Part shown: piece after piece, positions 28,828 through 39,070 of the stretch
Layout: each line of letters starts with the position of its first letter
Numbering within the stretch: position 1 is the first letter of the stretch
NCBI GenBank assembly: GCA_021296235.1
Contig: JAGWAS010000001.1
Span: forward strand, 1-64,000
Direction: 5' to 3'
Length of the DNA stretch: 64,000 nucleotides
Source: Paracoccaceae bacterium
GTDB lineage: Bacteria > Pseudomonadota > Alphaproteobacteria > Rhodobacterales > Rhodobacteraceae
Position numbers and translations under genes: made by a program
The notes under the pieces: generated by a model
What the model saw: only the letters and a program-made list of their open reading frames with translations
Told to the model about the DNA's origin: nothing
The model's database searches: none

Positions 28828-31524
28828 TCATGCAGCCTGCGCAAGCCTTCTCAAGACAAATTGAAGTACGCCGCCATTGAAAAGGTACTCAACCTCAACT
28901 TCAGTGTCGACTCGACAACGCAACTGCAACTCCTTGACGGCTCCGTCGGAGAAATCGACCCGGCATGAGGTTGTCATCCGGGGCGTGATGCCTTCTTCCA
29001 ACCCGTTGATTGTAATGGTTTCGTCGCCGTTCAACATCAACCCCTCATGATCTTCCTCGTTGAGAAACTCGAAGGGAACCACACCCATTCCGACCAGGTT
29101 GGATCGATGAATTCGTTCAAAACTGACTGCGATAACCGCCCTTACGCCCAGCAGCCTCGTGCCCTTGGCTGCCCAATCGCGCGAGGAACCGGCTCCATAC
29201 TGTCGTCCGGCAAAGACCACCAATGGCGTATTTTCCTTCTGGAATTCCATTGCGGCTTCGTAGATCGTCGTCTGGGCACCATCCGGCCCAATCGTGAATC
29301 CGCCTTCAACCCCTTCCAGCAACTGGTTTCTCAATCTGATATTGGCAAAAGTGCCTCGCATCATGATTTCATGATTGCCGCGGCGCGCGCCGTAGGAATT
29401 GAATAGGCGCCGCTGCACCTGCCGCTCAACCAGATATTCGCCGGCCGGTGATTCGGCAGCGAAGGAGCCGGCCGGCGATATGTGGTCGGTGGTTACCATG
29501 TCACCCAAAACCGCGAGAATCCGCGCATCCCTTATGTCTGTGATGCCAGGCGGCTCCGCAGAAATTCCATCAAAATATGGCGGGTTTTTGACATAAGTCG
29601 ACGTTACAGGCCAATCGTAGGTTTGGCTTGCAGGCACGGGAACCGCCTGCCATCTCTCGTCGCCCAAAAACACCTCTGCGTATTTGCTGCTGAATGCCTC
29701 ACGGGTAACCGTCCTTTCAACCAATTCCGCAATCTCCTCGGATGTCGGCCAGATATCCTTCAGCCAAACACTGTTGCCGTTCTTGTCGGTTCCGACCGGT
29801 TCCCTGGTTAGATCGACATTCATGTCGCCGGCAAGCGCATAGGCAATCACTAGGGGTGGTGAAGCAAGGTAGTTCGCTCTTACATCCGGATTGATCCGGC
29901 CTTCGAAGTTCCGGTTTCCAGACAGGACCGAAACCGCGACCAGATCGCCCCTGCCGATAGCTTCAGAGATTTCCGGTCGCAACGGACCCGAATTTCCAAT
30001 GCAGGTTGTGCATCCATAACCGACCAGATTGAAACCGATGGCATCAAGATCCTCCTGCAGCCCCGAGGCCTCCAAATATTCGGTTACCACCTTCGAACCG
30101 GGGGCCAGCGATGTCTTGACCCAAGGTTTGCTGTTCAAACCCAGTGCTCTGGCCTTGCGGGCCAAGAGACCGGCTCCGATCATGACATATGGATTTGAGG
30201 TGTTGGTGCATGACGTGATTGAGGCGATCACGACTGATCCGTCACGCAGGGCATATTTCTGCCCTTCAACCGGCAACTCCGCAAGGGCGGTCCCGCTGCG
30301 GTTTCGATGTTCGATGGCCACCTCTCGGAATGCCTTCGCCGAAATGTCCAGCGGCGTGTGTTCCTGCGGGCGCCTTGGGCCGGATATCGCCGGAACCACA
30401 TTTTCAAGTTCAAGGTGCAGCCGGTCCGAGTATACGGTTTCCCCGCCCGTGCGGCGCCAGATCCCGTTTTCCTTGGCATAGGCCTCCACCAGGTTGACAA
30501 GTGCCTCATCCCGGTTGCTTTGGCGCAAATACCGCAATGTCTCCTCGTCAACCGGAAAGAACCCACAGGTTGCACCGTATTCCGGTGCCATGTTGGCGAT
30601 CGTCGCCCTGTCCGCTATCGGCAATCGATCAAGTCCCGACCCGAAGAATTCGACAAACTTCCCGACGACACCCTTTTCTCTCAACATCTTGACCACCGTC
30701 AGCACAAGATCGGTTGCCGTTGTTCCTTCGGGAAGTGCTCCGGTCATTTCGAAACCGACAACCTCCGGAACCAACATGGAAAAGGGCTGACCCAGCATTG
30801 CCGCCTCCGCCTCGATTCCGCCGACACCCCAGCCAAGGACGGCCAAACCGTTCACCATGGTGGTGTGGCTGTCGGTTCCGACGACCGTGTCGGGAAACGC
30901 TATTGTTGCTCCGGACTCGTCCCTGCCCGACCAAACCGTGCGACTCAGATATTCGAGGTTCACCTGATGGCAAATTCCTGTACCGGGAGGCACAACCCGG
31001 AAATTGTCGAAGGCAGATTGTCCCCATTTCAGGAACTTGTACCTTTCCATGTTGCGTTCATATTCAAGCTCGACATTCGACCGGAACGCCCGCGGATTGC
31101 CATACTCGTCAATGGAGACCGAATGGTCGATGACGAGATCAACCGGAATCTGTGGGTTTATCTTCGTGGGATCCCCTCCAAGTGCCTTGATGCCGTCGCG
31201 CATCGCCGCCAGGTCGACCACGGCCGGAACGCCGGTGAAATCCTGCATCAGCACCCGAGCCGGGCGGAAGGATATCTCGGCGGTGCAGCGTCCGCCAAGA
31301 TTGCACCAGTCCGACAACGCAGAAATGTCATGATCACGCACCGAGGATCCGTCTTTGAATCTCAGCAGATTTTCCAGAACAATGGCAAGGGACGCGGGCA
31401 AGCACGAAAAATCGCCAAGGCCCAACCGTTCGGCCGCAGCGATCGAGTGGTATCCGTAGGTCTCCGAACCGACCTTTAACTGCCGTCGCGTCGCAAGCGA
31501 CTCTTTCCCAATCGACAAAGTCAT
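28828..31524 (-). CDS. acnA: Aconitate hydratase
   Basis: 898 aa: VVGTDSHTTMVNGLAVLGWGVGGIEAEAAMLGQP, SITSCTNTSNPYVMIGAGLLARKA, GYGCTTCIGNSGPL, VFAGRQYGAGSSRDWAAKGTRLLGVRAVIA. Confidence 0.97.
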   Translation of the reverse strand: MTLSIGKESLATRRQLKVGSETYGYHSIAAAERLGLGDFSCLPASLAIVLENLLRFKDGSSVRDHDISALSDWCNLGGRCTAEISFRPARVLMQDFTGVPAVVDLAAMRDGIKALGGDPTKINPQIPVDLVIDHSVSIDEYGNPRAFRSNVELEYERNMERYKFLKWGQSAFDNFRVVPPGTGICHQVNLEYLSRTVWSGRDESGATIAFPDTVVGTDSHTTMVNGLAVLGWGVGGIEAEAAMLGQPFSMLVPEVVGFEMTGALPEGTTATDLVLTVVKMLREKGVVGKFVEFFGSGLDRLPIADRATIANMAPEYGATCGFFPVDEETLRYLRQSNRDEALVNLVEAYAKENGIWRRTGGETVYSDRLHLELENVVPAISGPRRPQEHTPLDISAKAFREVAIEHRNRSGTALAELPVEGQKYALRDGSVVIASITSCTNTSNPYVMIGAGLLARKARALGLNSKPWVKTSLAPGSKVVTEYLEASGLQEDLDAIGFNLVGYGCTTCIGNSGPLRPEISEAIGRGDLVAVSVLSGNRNFEGRINPDVRANYLASPPLVIAYALAGDMNVDLTREPVGTDKNGNSVWLKDIWPTSEEIAELVERTVTREAFSSKYAEVFLGDERWQAVPVPASQTYDWPVTSTYVKNPPYFDGISAEPPGITDIRDARILAVLGDMVTTDHISPAGSFAAESPAGEYLVERQVQRRLFNSYGARRGNHEIMMRGTFANIRLRNQLLEGVEGGFTIGPDGAQTTIYEAAMEFQKENTPLVVFAGRQYGAGSSRDWAAKGTRLLGVRAVIAVSFERIHRSNLVGMGVVPFEFLNEEDHEGLMLNGDETITINGLEEGITPRMTTSCRVDFSDGAVKELQLRCRVDTEVEVEYLFNGGVLQFVLRRLAQAA

Positions 31525-31738
31525 TTTTCTTCAACACCCAAGTGAACTTGAGCCTTAATTCAATGCAAACACGGAAACGTCAAGACGATTGCCTGTCCGC
31601 TGCCCTCCGGGGACATCCCGCCCGCAATTTGCTTGCAGCATCCAAAAAAGACAGAAAGGAGTTATTGAATGATGAAGAAGGAAGAAAAGACTGACGCAGT
31701 TCACCCACGCATCCGATCCAATTGAACGGGAGGCGGGA

Positions 31739-32368
31739 TTGAACGCCGATACCGAACGGCAACCGTCAATCCGAGCCAGCGGCATCTCTTGTCGGCGCGG
31801 CGGCAGGACGGTGTTTGGTGGCCTGACATTTGCGGTCGGGCCCGGTCAGTTCCTGGAAATCACGGGCCCCAATGGCTCGGGAAAAACCACCCTGCTGCGG
31901 GCACTGGCCGGAATCGAGCCGATTGCGGAGGGAACGCTTGATGTCACCGATGACGATTTGGCACTTCTGGGCCACAGGGACGGGCTAAAGGGAGATTTGA
32001 CGGTCGAGGAGAACCTCCGCTTCTGGGCCGAAATGCATGGCAGGCAAAACTATCGGGAGCTCATGGATCGCTTTGAATTCCTCTCGATCGGGCAAAGACC
32101 GGTGCGGTTTCTTTCGGCAGGTCAACGCAAGCGAGCAGCACTGGCTTCGCTGATGGCATCCGAACGGCGCATCTGGCTTCTGGACGAGCCGCTTACGGCG
32201 TTGGACCCCGGTTGGGCGGGCAAGGTGATTGATGCGGTGACCGAACATTGTGCGACGGGAGGCATTTCCGTCATCACAACACTGGAAAAAACCATCCCGA
32301 GTGCCGCCGCGATGGTTGATCTGTCGCCAACGTCCGGAAACACCAGGGCCATTGGAGGACAGAATTGA
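31739..32368 (+). CDS. ccmA: Heme ABC exporter ATP-binding protein
   Basis: 209 aa: FLEITGPNGSGKTTLLRALAGIEPIAEGTL...RFLSAGQRKRAALASLM...IWLLDEPLTALD; followed by ccmB and ccmC. Confidence 0.92.
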   Translation: MNADTERQPSIRASGISCRRGGRTVFGGLTFAVGPGQFLEITGPNGSGKTTLLRALAGIEPIAEGTLDVTDDDLALLGHRDGLKGDLTVEENLRFWAEMHGRQNYRELMDRFEFLSIGQRPVRFLSAGQRKRAALASLMASERRIWLLDEPLTALDPGWAGKVIDAVTEHCATGGISVITTLEKTIPSAAAMVDLSPTSGNTRAIGGQN

Positions 32369-33021
32369 AATCCCTCCTGTTGCACGAAATAAATTTGGCC
32401 TTCCGCGCCCGGGGGCGATTCGCGCTTCCGCTTGTGTTTTATCTGGCTGTTGCATTGCTGATCCCATTCGGAATCGGACCGGACACGGAAACGATCGGAC
32501 GTTCATCAACCGGAATATTGTGGGCTGGAGCGCTTCTTGCCAATTTGTTGCCGCTGCAGCACTTGTTTCAGGAGGATATGGATGACGGCACAATCGAAAG
32601 ACTGACGGTCTCCCCCCTTCCCCTTGAGTTCTTTGCGCTGGGAAAGATCATTGCAAACTGGCTGGCGACCGGATTGCCAATTTGCCTGGTTGCTCCGTTT
32701 GTGGGAAGCATGCTGAACGTTCCATCCGGAACCGGGCCGGCCATTCTGCTGACCCTGCTGGCCGGAACACCTGCCTTGAGTTCAATTGGAGCCTTCGGTG
32801 CGGCACTGACCGTCGGTGCAGGCAGGAGCGGCATCCTCGCCGCGGTAATTGTCGTTCCGTTCTGCATACCAACACTTATTTTTGGAAGTTCTGCCACAAA
32901 CTCCTTGGCAGCGGGGACGGATGCGCTCGCTCCGCTTACGGTGGTCTTGGCGATTTCATTGGCATGTGTCGCGCTGATTCCAATTGCGTCCGCCAAGGTG
33001 CTGCGTATTAACCTTCGTTAA
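32365..33021 (+). CDS. ccmB: Heme exporter protein B
   Basis: 218 aa, 6 TM: LNLAFRARGRFALPLVFYLAVALLIPFGIGP...GILWAGALLANLLPLQHLFQEDMDDGTIERL. ATGA overlap with ccmA. Confidence 0.93.
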   Translation: MKSLLLHEINLAFRARGRFALPLVFYLAVALLIPFGIGPDTETIGRSSTGILWAGALLANLLPLQHLFQEDMDDGTIERLTVSPLPLEFFALGKIIANWLATGLPICLVAPFVGSMLNVPSGTGPAILLTLLAGTPALSSIGAFGAALTVGAGRSGILAAVIVVPFCIPTLIFGSSATNSLAAGTDALAPLTVVLAISLACVALIPIASAKVLRINLR

Positions 33022-33076
33022 GGATGTACGAAGCGCAATCCAGTGGGCACCATCAAATCCAATCGTGGGAAATTCT

Positions 33077-33805
33077 TTGTCAATCTGGCGGTTTGCAAAT
33101 CCTAAACGTTTCATGATGGTCACCGACAGGCTGATGATCTTCCTGTGGATTGTTGCCGGAACGCTATTGGTTGCGGGTTTGCTGTGGGGCTTCTTCTTCA
33201 CTCCCCCGGACCGGGTTCAGGGATCAACCGTAAAAATCATCTTTCTTCATGTCCCTTCTGCCCTGATTGCGATCAACGCATGGCTGATGATGCTGGTGGC
33301 ATCGATCATCTGGCTTTTGCGCCGCCATCACGTATCTGCACTCGCGGCGAAGGCCGCAGCCCGGCCGGGAATTTGCATGGCGGCGATCGCCATCGCAACC
33401 GGGGCGATCTGGGGAAAGCCAATGTGGGGAACCTGGTGGGCTTGGGAACCGCGCCTCACTTCGATGTTGATATTGTTTGTGACATATGCCGGCTACATCG
33501 CCCTGTGGCAAAATTCCGAAGACAGGAACAGGACGGCGGATCTTGCTGCATGCCTTTGTCTGTTCGGTTCAGTTTTCGCACTTCTGTCGAGGTATTCGGT
33601 CTTGTTCTGGTCGCAGGGCCTGCATCAGGGATCAACATTGTCACTCGACAGGGAAACTCACATCCACAACATTTATTATTTTCCACTTCTGCTATGCATG
33701 GCTGGCTTCATCGCCCTTTTCGTTGTTCTCACCATTGAAGGAACCCGGACCGAAATCAGGAAGCATCAGCTCGAGAGGCTTCTTCGGCAAGAGGTGTCGG
33801 CATGA
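33077..33805 (+). CDS. ccmC: Heme exporter protein C
   Basis: SIWRFANPKRFMMVTDRLMIFLW...TPPDRVQGSTVKIIFLHVPSALIAINAWLMM...GKPMWGTWWAWEPRLTSMLILF (WWD-like domain). TTG at 33077 chosen because family members begin with SIW..ANPKRF. Confidence 0.92.
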   Translation: MSIWRFANPKRFMMVTDRLMIFLWIVAGTLLVAGLLWGFFFTPPDRVQGSTVKIIFLHVPSALIAINAWLMMLVASIIWLLRRHHVSALAAKAAARPGICMAAIAIATGAIWGKPMWGTWWAWEPRLTSMLILFVTYAGYIALWQNSEDRNRTADLAACLCLFGSVFALLSRYSVLFWSQGLHQGSTLSLDRETHIHNIYYFPLLLCMAGFIALFVVLTIEGTRTEIRKHQLERLLRQEVSA

Positions 33806-33963
33806 TGCCCGACCTCGGACACTATGGAGCGGAGGTGCTCTCGGCATATGCAATCGCACTGATTCCGTTGGCAATTCTGGTTGCGGCAACAATTCACGAA
33901 TCTCGGCGAACCAGACGGCAACTCAACAAACTGGCGCACGATGGCGATGCCAAGGAGGATTAA
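33802..33963 (+). CDS. ccmD: Heme exporter protein D
   Basis: Not in the ORF track. MMPDLGHYGAEVLSAYAIALIPLAILVAATIHESRRTRRQLNKLAHDGDAKED; single TM, HYG..V..AY..A pattern, ATGA overlap with ccmC. Confidence 0.88.
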   Translation: MMPDLGHYGAEVLSAYAIALIPLAILVAATIHESRRTRRQLNKLAHDGDAKED

Positions 33964-34513
33964 TCCCCTGTTGGTGCTGCCGCTGGTTGTATTTGCGGTT
34001 TTTTTCGGAGTCATGGCGCTGCAGATTGACCGCTCTGGCAACGACAACCTTCCCTCTGCGTTCGTCGGGAAGGCCGCACCGGCGTTTGAACCACTGCCAT
34101 TTGGGCCGCACATTCCTCCCACGCAAGCAGAACTCCTCGTTCCGGGACCGAAACTTGTCAACTTCTGGGCCAGTTGGTGCGCACCCTGCAGAGTTGAGCA
34201 TCCCAATCTTGTCTATCTGGCAACACTGGGAATCCCGATAATGGGCGTCAACTACAAGGACAGAGAGGCAAACGGGATGACCTTTCTTGCTGAACTTGGG
34301 AATCCCTACAGCAGGATCGGAGCCGATCCTGAAGGACGCATTGCGATCGATTGGGGCGTTTATGCCATACCGGAAACCTTTGTCTTGGACGGGAATGGAA
34401 TAGTCAGGTTTCGCTACCCCGGGCCAATTACTGCAGCCGTGATGGAGGAGCTTATCCTGCCTGAGATCAAACGACTGAGCGGAAATGCCGACCCTGCGGA
34501 ATTGATGCAATGA
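33941..34513 (+). CDS. ccmG: Thiol:disulfide interchange protein, DsbE/CcmG type
   Basis: MAMPRRINPLLVLPLVVFAVFFGVMALQID...PKLVNFWASWCAPCRVEHPNL (WCAPC)...WGVYAIPETFVLDGNG. Confidence 0.92.
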   Translation: MAMPRRINPLLVLPLVVFAVFFGVMALQIDRSGNDNLPSAFVGKAAPAFEPLPFGPHIPPTQAELLVPGPKLVNFWASWCAPCRVEHPNLVYLATLGIPIMGVNYKDREANGMTFLAELGNPYSRIGADPEGRIAIDWGVYAIPETFVLDGNGIVRFRYPGPITAAVMEELILPEIKRLSGNADPAELMQ

Positions 34514-35571
34514 TGCTTCAGATCCGCAAACCGGACGACATGCATCTGCATCTGCGCGACGGTGCCATCCTGGAGAGCGTGGTTGCTGCCAGTGCCGCCG
34601 ATTTCGGTCGGGCACTCGTAATGCCCAACCTCTTGCCGCCAATCACGACCGGGGCGATGGCTGCCGCCTATCGGAATCGCATATTGGCCGCATTGCCGAA
34701 TTCATCGACCTTCAAACCATTGATGGCAATCTATCTGACTGACGAAACCGATCCCGCCGAGGTCAAGGCTGCCGTCAAGTGCGGCCATGCTGTTGCGGTC
34801 AAGCTCTATCCGGCTGGTGCGACGACAAACTCCACCAGTGGCGTTACCGACATCAGCAACGTGCGCGGAGTATTTGAAGCGCTTGCTGAAACCGGCACAC
34901 CCCTCTGCGTCCACGGCGAGGTTGCAGAGTTTGACGTCGACATATTTGACCGGGAAAAGGTCTTCATTGAGAAGGTTCTGGAGAGAATCAGGGCATGGGA
35001 GCCTCGTCTACGCATCGTGCTTGAACACGTAACCACAGCCGAGGGAATCGAGTATGTCAGGTCAAACCGTCCTCGGGTTGCCGCAACCATCACGGTCCAC
35101 CACCTCATAATCAACCGCAACCACATATTCCGCGGCGGCCTTCAACCCCACAATTACTGCCTGCCTGTGGCCAAACGGGAACATCACAGATTGGCTCTGA
35201 TTGGGGCGGCAACCGGAGGTGAGACCAGTTTTTTCCTGGGAACCGACAGTGCCCCGCACCTGGCGACCGACAAAGAATGCGCCTCTGGATGTGCCGGAAT
35301 TTATACCGCGCCGGTTGCTGTTTCCTGCTTGGCCCACATTTTTGAAGATGCCGGTGCATTGAACGAACTTGAGAAATTTGCATCCGTCCATGGAGCGCAC
35401 TTCTACCGGCTTGAGCCGAACTCCGAATTCATCGAACTCAGGAAGAGGGAAACGCCACTGCAGGATGTCGGCAACCCCATTGTCGGTGACGATCGGATTG
35501 TCGTTTTTGATCCAGGCTTCGATCTGCATTGGGAGCCGGTTCGAAAGGAGGAAAATGCAAATGGACGTTGA
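34510..35571 (+). CDS. pyrC: Dihydroorotase
   Basis: 353 aa: RKPDDMHLHLRDGAILESVV...MPNLLPPITT...VKLYPAGATTNSTSGVTD...LCVHGEV...GTDSAPHLATDKECASGCAGIYTA. Confidence 0.96.
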   Translation: MMLQIRKPDDMHLHLRDGAILESVVAASAADFGRALVMPNLLPPITTGAMAAAYRNRILAALPNSSTFKPLMAIYLTDETDPAEVKAAVKCGHAVAVKLYPAGATTNSTSGVTDISNVRGVFEALAETGTPLCVHGEVAEFDVDIFDREKVFIEKVLERIRAWEPRLRIVLEHVTTAEGIEYVRSNRPRVAATITVHHLIINRNHIFRGGLQPHNYCLPVAKREHHRLALIGAATGGETSFFLGTDSAPHLATDKECASGCAGIYTAPVAVSCLAHIFEDAGALNELEKFASVHGAHFYRLEPNSEFIELRKRETPLQDVGNPIVGDDRIVVFDPGFDLHWEPVRKEENANGR

Positions 35572-36220
35572 ATTGAATTCTCATGCTCGACGAACTGCCG
35601 AGCTTCTCCTCGAAATCAAGGCCGTCAAATTCAATGCCGACAACCCTTTCCGCCTGGCATCGGGAAGGCAATCCCCGGTCTACATTGACTGCCGCAGAAT
35701 CATTTCGTTTCCACAGGCGCGCTCCGAAATCTCGGACATGTTGGTCGAATTGATTTCGCGTGAGGTCGGTGAGGCAAACATTGACAACATTGCCGGAGGA
35801 GAAACCGCAGGGATTCCATTTGCAGCCCTTGCGGCTGAACGGATGAATCTGCCGATGTCCTACATCCGCAAAAAGCCGAAGGGACACGGACGCATGGCCC
35901 GCATAGAAGGTGATGTCCAGCCTGGGCAAAGGGTTTTGCTGGTTGAGGACCTCGCAACCGACGGCGGCTCAAAGCTCAGCTTCGTCGAAGCCATCAGGGA
36001 TGCCGGCGCCGACTGCAACCACATAGCAGTAGTCTTCCACTACGGCATTTTTCCGAATGCCGAGGCAAAATTGGCCCGCAACCAACTCAGGATACATCGG
36101 CTCTGCACTTGGCAGGCGCTTCTCAAATTCGCAGAAGGCGATCGCCTTGTCGATGAGAGGACGATGCTGGCGGTCCGGGAATTCCTTGATGCACCGGAAA
36201 ACTGGCGGCCCGCGAGCTGA
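35555..36220 (+). CDS. pyrE: Orotate phosphoribosyltransferase
   Basis: MQMDVELNSHARRTAELLLEIKAVKFNADNPFRLASGRQSPVYIDCRRIISFP...AGGETAGIPFAALAAERMNLPMSYIRKKPKGHG...VLLVEDLATDGGSK. Confidence 0.95.
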   Translation: MQMDVELNSHARRTAELLLEIKAVKFNADNPFRLASGRQSPVYIDCRRIISFPQARSEISDMLVELISREVGEANIDNIAGGETAGIPFAALAAERMNLPMSYIRKKPKGHGRMARIEGDVQPGQRVLLVEDLATDGGSKLSFVEAIRDAGADCNHIAVVFHYGIFPNAEAKLARNQLRIHRLCTWQALLKFAEGDRLVDERTMLAVREFLDAPENWRPAS

Positions 36221-36334
36221 CACCGCCGGACATTGTTGAATCCTGCGAGATCACTCCGAATCTCGGCATCCATGCGCATATGTTGTGGAATCAGATTCAA
36301 AAACTGCTTAGTATAGTCACTGTATTGATGCCGG

Positions 36335-36374
36335 TTTTCCACAACCTTTTGCCCGCGAACATACATTTTGCACA
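36335..36374 (+). promoter_or_regulatory. Two DnaA-box-like 9-mers upstream of dnaB
   Basis: TTTTCCACA at 36335-36343 and TTTTGCACA at 36366-36374, both matching TTWTNCACA, same orientation, 31 bp apart. Confidence 0.4.
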
Positions 36375-36428
36375 TCAGGTGAAGGACTGCGATCACCAAC
36401 CGGTTTCGAACGGCATCGGAGGATTCGG

Positions 36429-37928
36429 ATGGATGATTTCGGCCAAATGCGTGATTTCGACACTTCCTCGGGAGAGTTTTCCGGCCCGTCGATCAGGCCA
36501 TGCAACATTGAAGCAGAACAGTCCCTGCTGGGCGCTATTCTCTCCAACAACGATGTCTTTCAGGAGGCGTCCGACGTTATAGGGCCGCATCATTTCTACG
36601 ATCCAATCCATCAGTATCTCTTCAGGCTGATCAGCGAACGAATCGAACGGCGTGCCATTGCCGATCCGAAGACGCTGAAGCCATTCATTGATCAGGAACC
36701 TGGATTCAGGGAACTGGGCGGCGTCAACTACCTGATCAAGCTTCAGGATACGGCGATCAGCGTTCATGCCGGTCGGCAGTATGCGCAGGAAATCTACCAG
36801 TTTGCGATACGTCGAAAACTGATCGACCTCTACACCGAACTCTCTGAAGCTGCCAGAAACCCTGAAGTTGACAAATCGGCTGGCGACCTGATTGCCGATG
36901 CAGAACAGAAACTCTACGCCGTCGGCGAATCCGGTGAAGGAAATGTGGGTTTCCAATCATTCGTTCAATCAATGTCGGCGGCGGTTTCCGCAGCGAAGAC
37001 AGCAAAAAGCCGCACCAGCGGTCTGTCCGGGCTGTCCACCGGATTCGTCGATATCGACCGCAAACTTGGGGGACTGCAGAAGGCCGACTTGCTCATCCTC
37101 GCCGGTCGACCCGGAATGGGCAAGACCGCACTCGCAACCAATATAGCGTTCAATGTTGCACGGGAATTCAAGGGAAAGGGCACCGAGTCCCCTTCGGGCG
37201 GCTATGTCGGTGTATTTTCGCTCGAAATGCCTTCTTCCCAGTTGGCCGCCCGCATCCTGGCCGCCTCGTCAAGGATTCCCATTTCAAAGATCAGGACGGG
37301 AGATATCGACACTCAAGATTTCGAACGCTACACCAATGCGGCAAGGGGCCTTCAGTCCTACCCAATCTTCATCGATGACTCACCTGCCCTTCCGATATCG
37401 CAGATTGCCGTTAGGGCTCGTCGGCTTAAGGAGTCGACAGGGCTTGACCTCCTGATCGTTGACTACCTCCAATTGGTTCAGGCCTCGACAACCCGGGAAA
37501 ACAAGGTTTATCAGATTGCTGAAATCACTCAGGGACTCAAGGCAATCGCCAAGGAACTGGACATACCGGTCATCGCCCTCTCGCAATTGTCGAGAACCGT
37601 GGAAGGAAGGGACAGCAAAAAACCACAGCTCTCGGACCTGAGGGATTCAGGTTCAATTGAGCAGGATGCGGACATCGTCATGTTCGTGTACCGGAGGGAA
37701 TATTATGTCGAACAGGAGAAACCCGAGGAGTCCGAGGAGGCGGAAATACTGAAATGGAAAAAGAAGATGGAGGACTCTCGCGGCAAGGCGGAACTGATCG
37801 TTGCGAAGCACCGTCAGGGACCGACCGGAACCATCAAGATGGGTTATGAATCAGCTTTCACACAGTTCTGCAATTCGGCAACAGGCGGATACACCGACCC
37901 GCAGACCGAGGGTCGGCCCTCCATTTAG
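36429..37928 (+). CDS. dnaB: Replicative DNA helicase
   Basis: 499 aa: NIEAEQSLLGAILSNNDVF, ADLLILAGRPGMGKTALATNIAFN, LLIVDYLQLVQ, ALSQLSRTVEGRDSKKPQLSDLRDSGSIEQDADIVMFVYRREYY. Confidence 0.97.
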   Translation: MDDFGQMRDFDTSSGEFSGPSIRPCNIEAEQSLLGAILSNNDVFQEASDVIGPHHFYDPIHQYLFRLISERIERRAIADPKTLKPFIDQEPGFRELGGVNYLIKLQDTAISVHAGRQYAQEIYQFAIRRKLIDLYTELSEAARNPEVDKSAGDLIADAEQKLYAVGESGEGNVGFQSFVQSMSAAVSAAKTAKSRTSGLSGLSTGFVDIDRKLGGLQKADLLILAGRPGMGKTALATNIAFNVAREFKGKGTESPSGGYVGVFSLEMPSSQLAARILAASSRIPISKIRTGDIDTQDFERYTNAARGLQSYPIFIDDSPALPISQIAVRARRLKESTGLDLLIVDYLQLVQASTTRENKVYQIAEITQGLKAIAKELDIPVIALSQLSRTVEGRDSKKPQLSDLRDSGSIEQDADIVMFVYRREYYVEQEKPEESEEAEILKWKKKMEDSRGKAELIVAKHRQGPTGTIKMGYESAFTQFCNSATGGYTDPQTEGRPSI

Positions 37929-38026
37929 TGAAGCACCGTCCCCCACCTACGCCTGTAAAACGCAACGGAGCCAATTTCGGCGGCGGGACTTTGGCCCGGT
38001 TGTCGACCTGAACAGAGTGATACCAA

Positions 38027-39070
38027 GTGGCAAGGGCTAAGTTGACGGTCAATCTTGAGGCCATCGCCGACAATTGGCGCAGCCTCCGGCGGCTTTCCCG
38101 GGACGGCACCGACACTGCGGCCGTCGTAAAGGCCGACGCCTATGGTCTGGGTGCTGCCGAGGTTGCCGCAACCCTCCTTCGCAGTGGTGCCCGCATCTAC
38201 TTTGTGGCCCTGGCCGAGGAAGGGGCACAACTCCGCCATGCCCTTGGCGGGGAGGTCGAGATATTTGTGCTCTCCGGCTACCAAAGATGCGACGGCGGTC
38301 TTGTCTCATCCTGCAATCTGATTCCGGTGACTAATTCTGCGGAGCAGTTCTTCAACCATCGGCTGGATTTTCCGGACGGGCCCGCTGCCCTTCAATTGGA
38401 TACGGGCATGAACCGCTTGGGCATGGAGGCGGAGGAATTTCGCATTGTCCGTGAGGCGCCAGCCGGTGCAGCCCCAATTCTGGTAATGAGCCACCTTGCT
38501 TGCGCTGATGAGCCCAGCCACCGGCAGAATCGCAGTCAACTCGAGGAGTTCCTTAGCATGACCGATGGCATGGCAGTGCGCCGTTCGCTTGCAGCGACCG
38601 GCGGAATGTTCCTCGGCCAGGATTTTCACTTCGAGTTATGCAGGCCAGGGATTGGACTCTACGGCGGGTTGCCGCACAGGGGAGCAAGACCAGTTGTGCA
38701 TCTGGACATTCCGGTCATCCAAGTTCGTGATGTGCAACCGGGGGAAACGGTTGGATACGGTGCCGATTGGAGCGCCAACGTGCCCACCCGTGTCGCCACA
38801 CTCTCTGCCGGATATGCGGATGGGATTTTCCGACTTCTCGGTAACAGGTTGACGTTCCACGCCGACGGCATTCCGTGCCGGGCGATCGGAAGAATTTCAA
38901 TGGATCTCATTACGGTCGATGTCAGTCGTCTTCCCAAAGATCCGGAATCGCTTCAACTGCTGGGTCAGCACCAGACGATCGACGATCTTGCCGATTGCGC
39001 ATCGACCATTGGATATGAAATCCTGACCAGTCTCGGGAACCGGTATGAAAGGGTCTACGGAATTGGCTAG
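38027..39070 (+). CDS. alr: Alanine racemase
   Basis: 347 aa: ARAKLTVNLEAIADNWRSLRRLS...AAVVKADAYGLGAAEVAATL...LDTGMNRLGM...MSHLACADEP...GYGADWSANVPTRVATLSAGYADGIFR. Confidence 0.95.
   Translation: MARAKLTVNLEAIADNWRSLRRLSRDGTDTAAVVKADAYGLGAAEVAATLLRSGARIYFVALAEEGAQLRHALGGEVEIFVLSGYQRCDGGLVSSCNLIPVTNSAEQFFNHRLDFPDGPAALQLDTGMNRLGMEAEEFRIVREAPAGAAPILVMSHLACADEPSHRQNRSQLEEFLSMTDGMAVRRSLAATGGMFLGQDFHFELCRPGIGLYGGLPHRGARPVVHLDIPVIQVRDVQPGETVGYGADWSANVPTRVATLSAGYADGIFRLLGNRLTFHADGIPCRAIGRISMDLITVDVSRLPKDPESLQLLGQHQTIDDLADCASTIGYEILTSLGNRYERVYGIG

Noticed and set aside
30307-31479. 390-aa plus-strand ORF
   Set aside because: Lies entirely antisense to acnA, no motif, typical shadow ORF.
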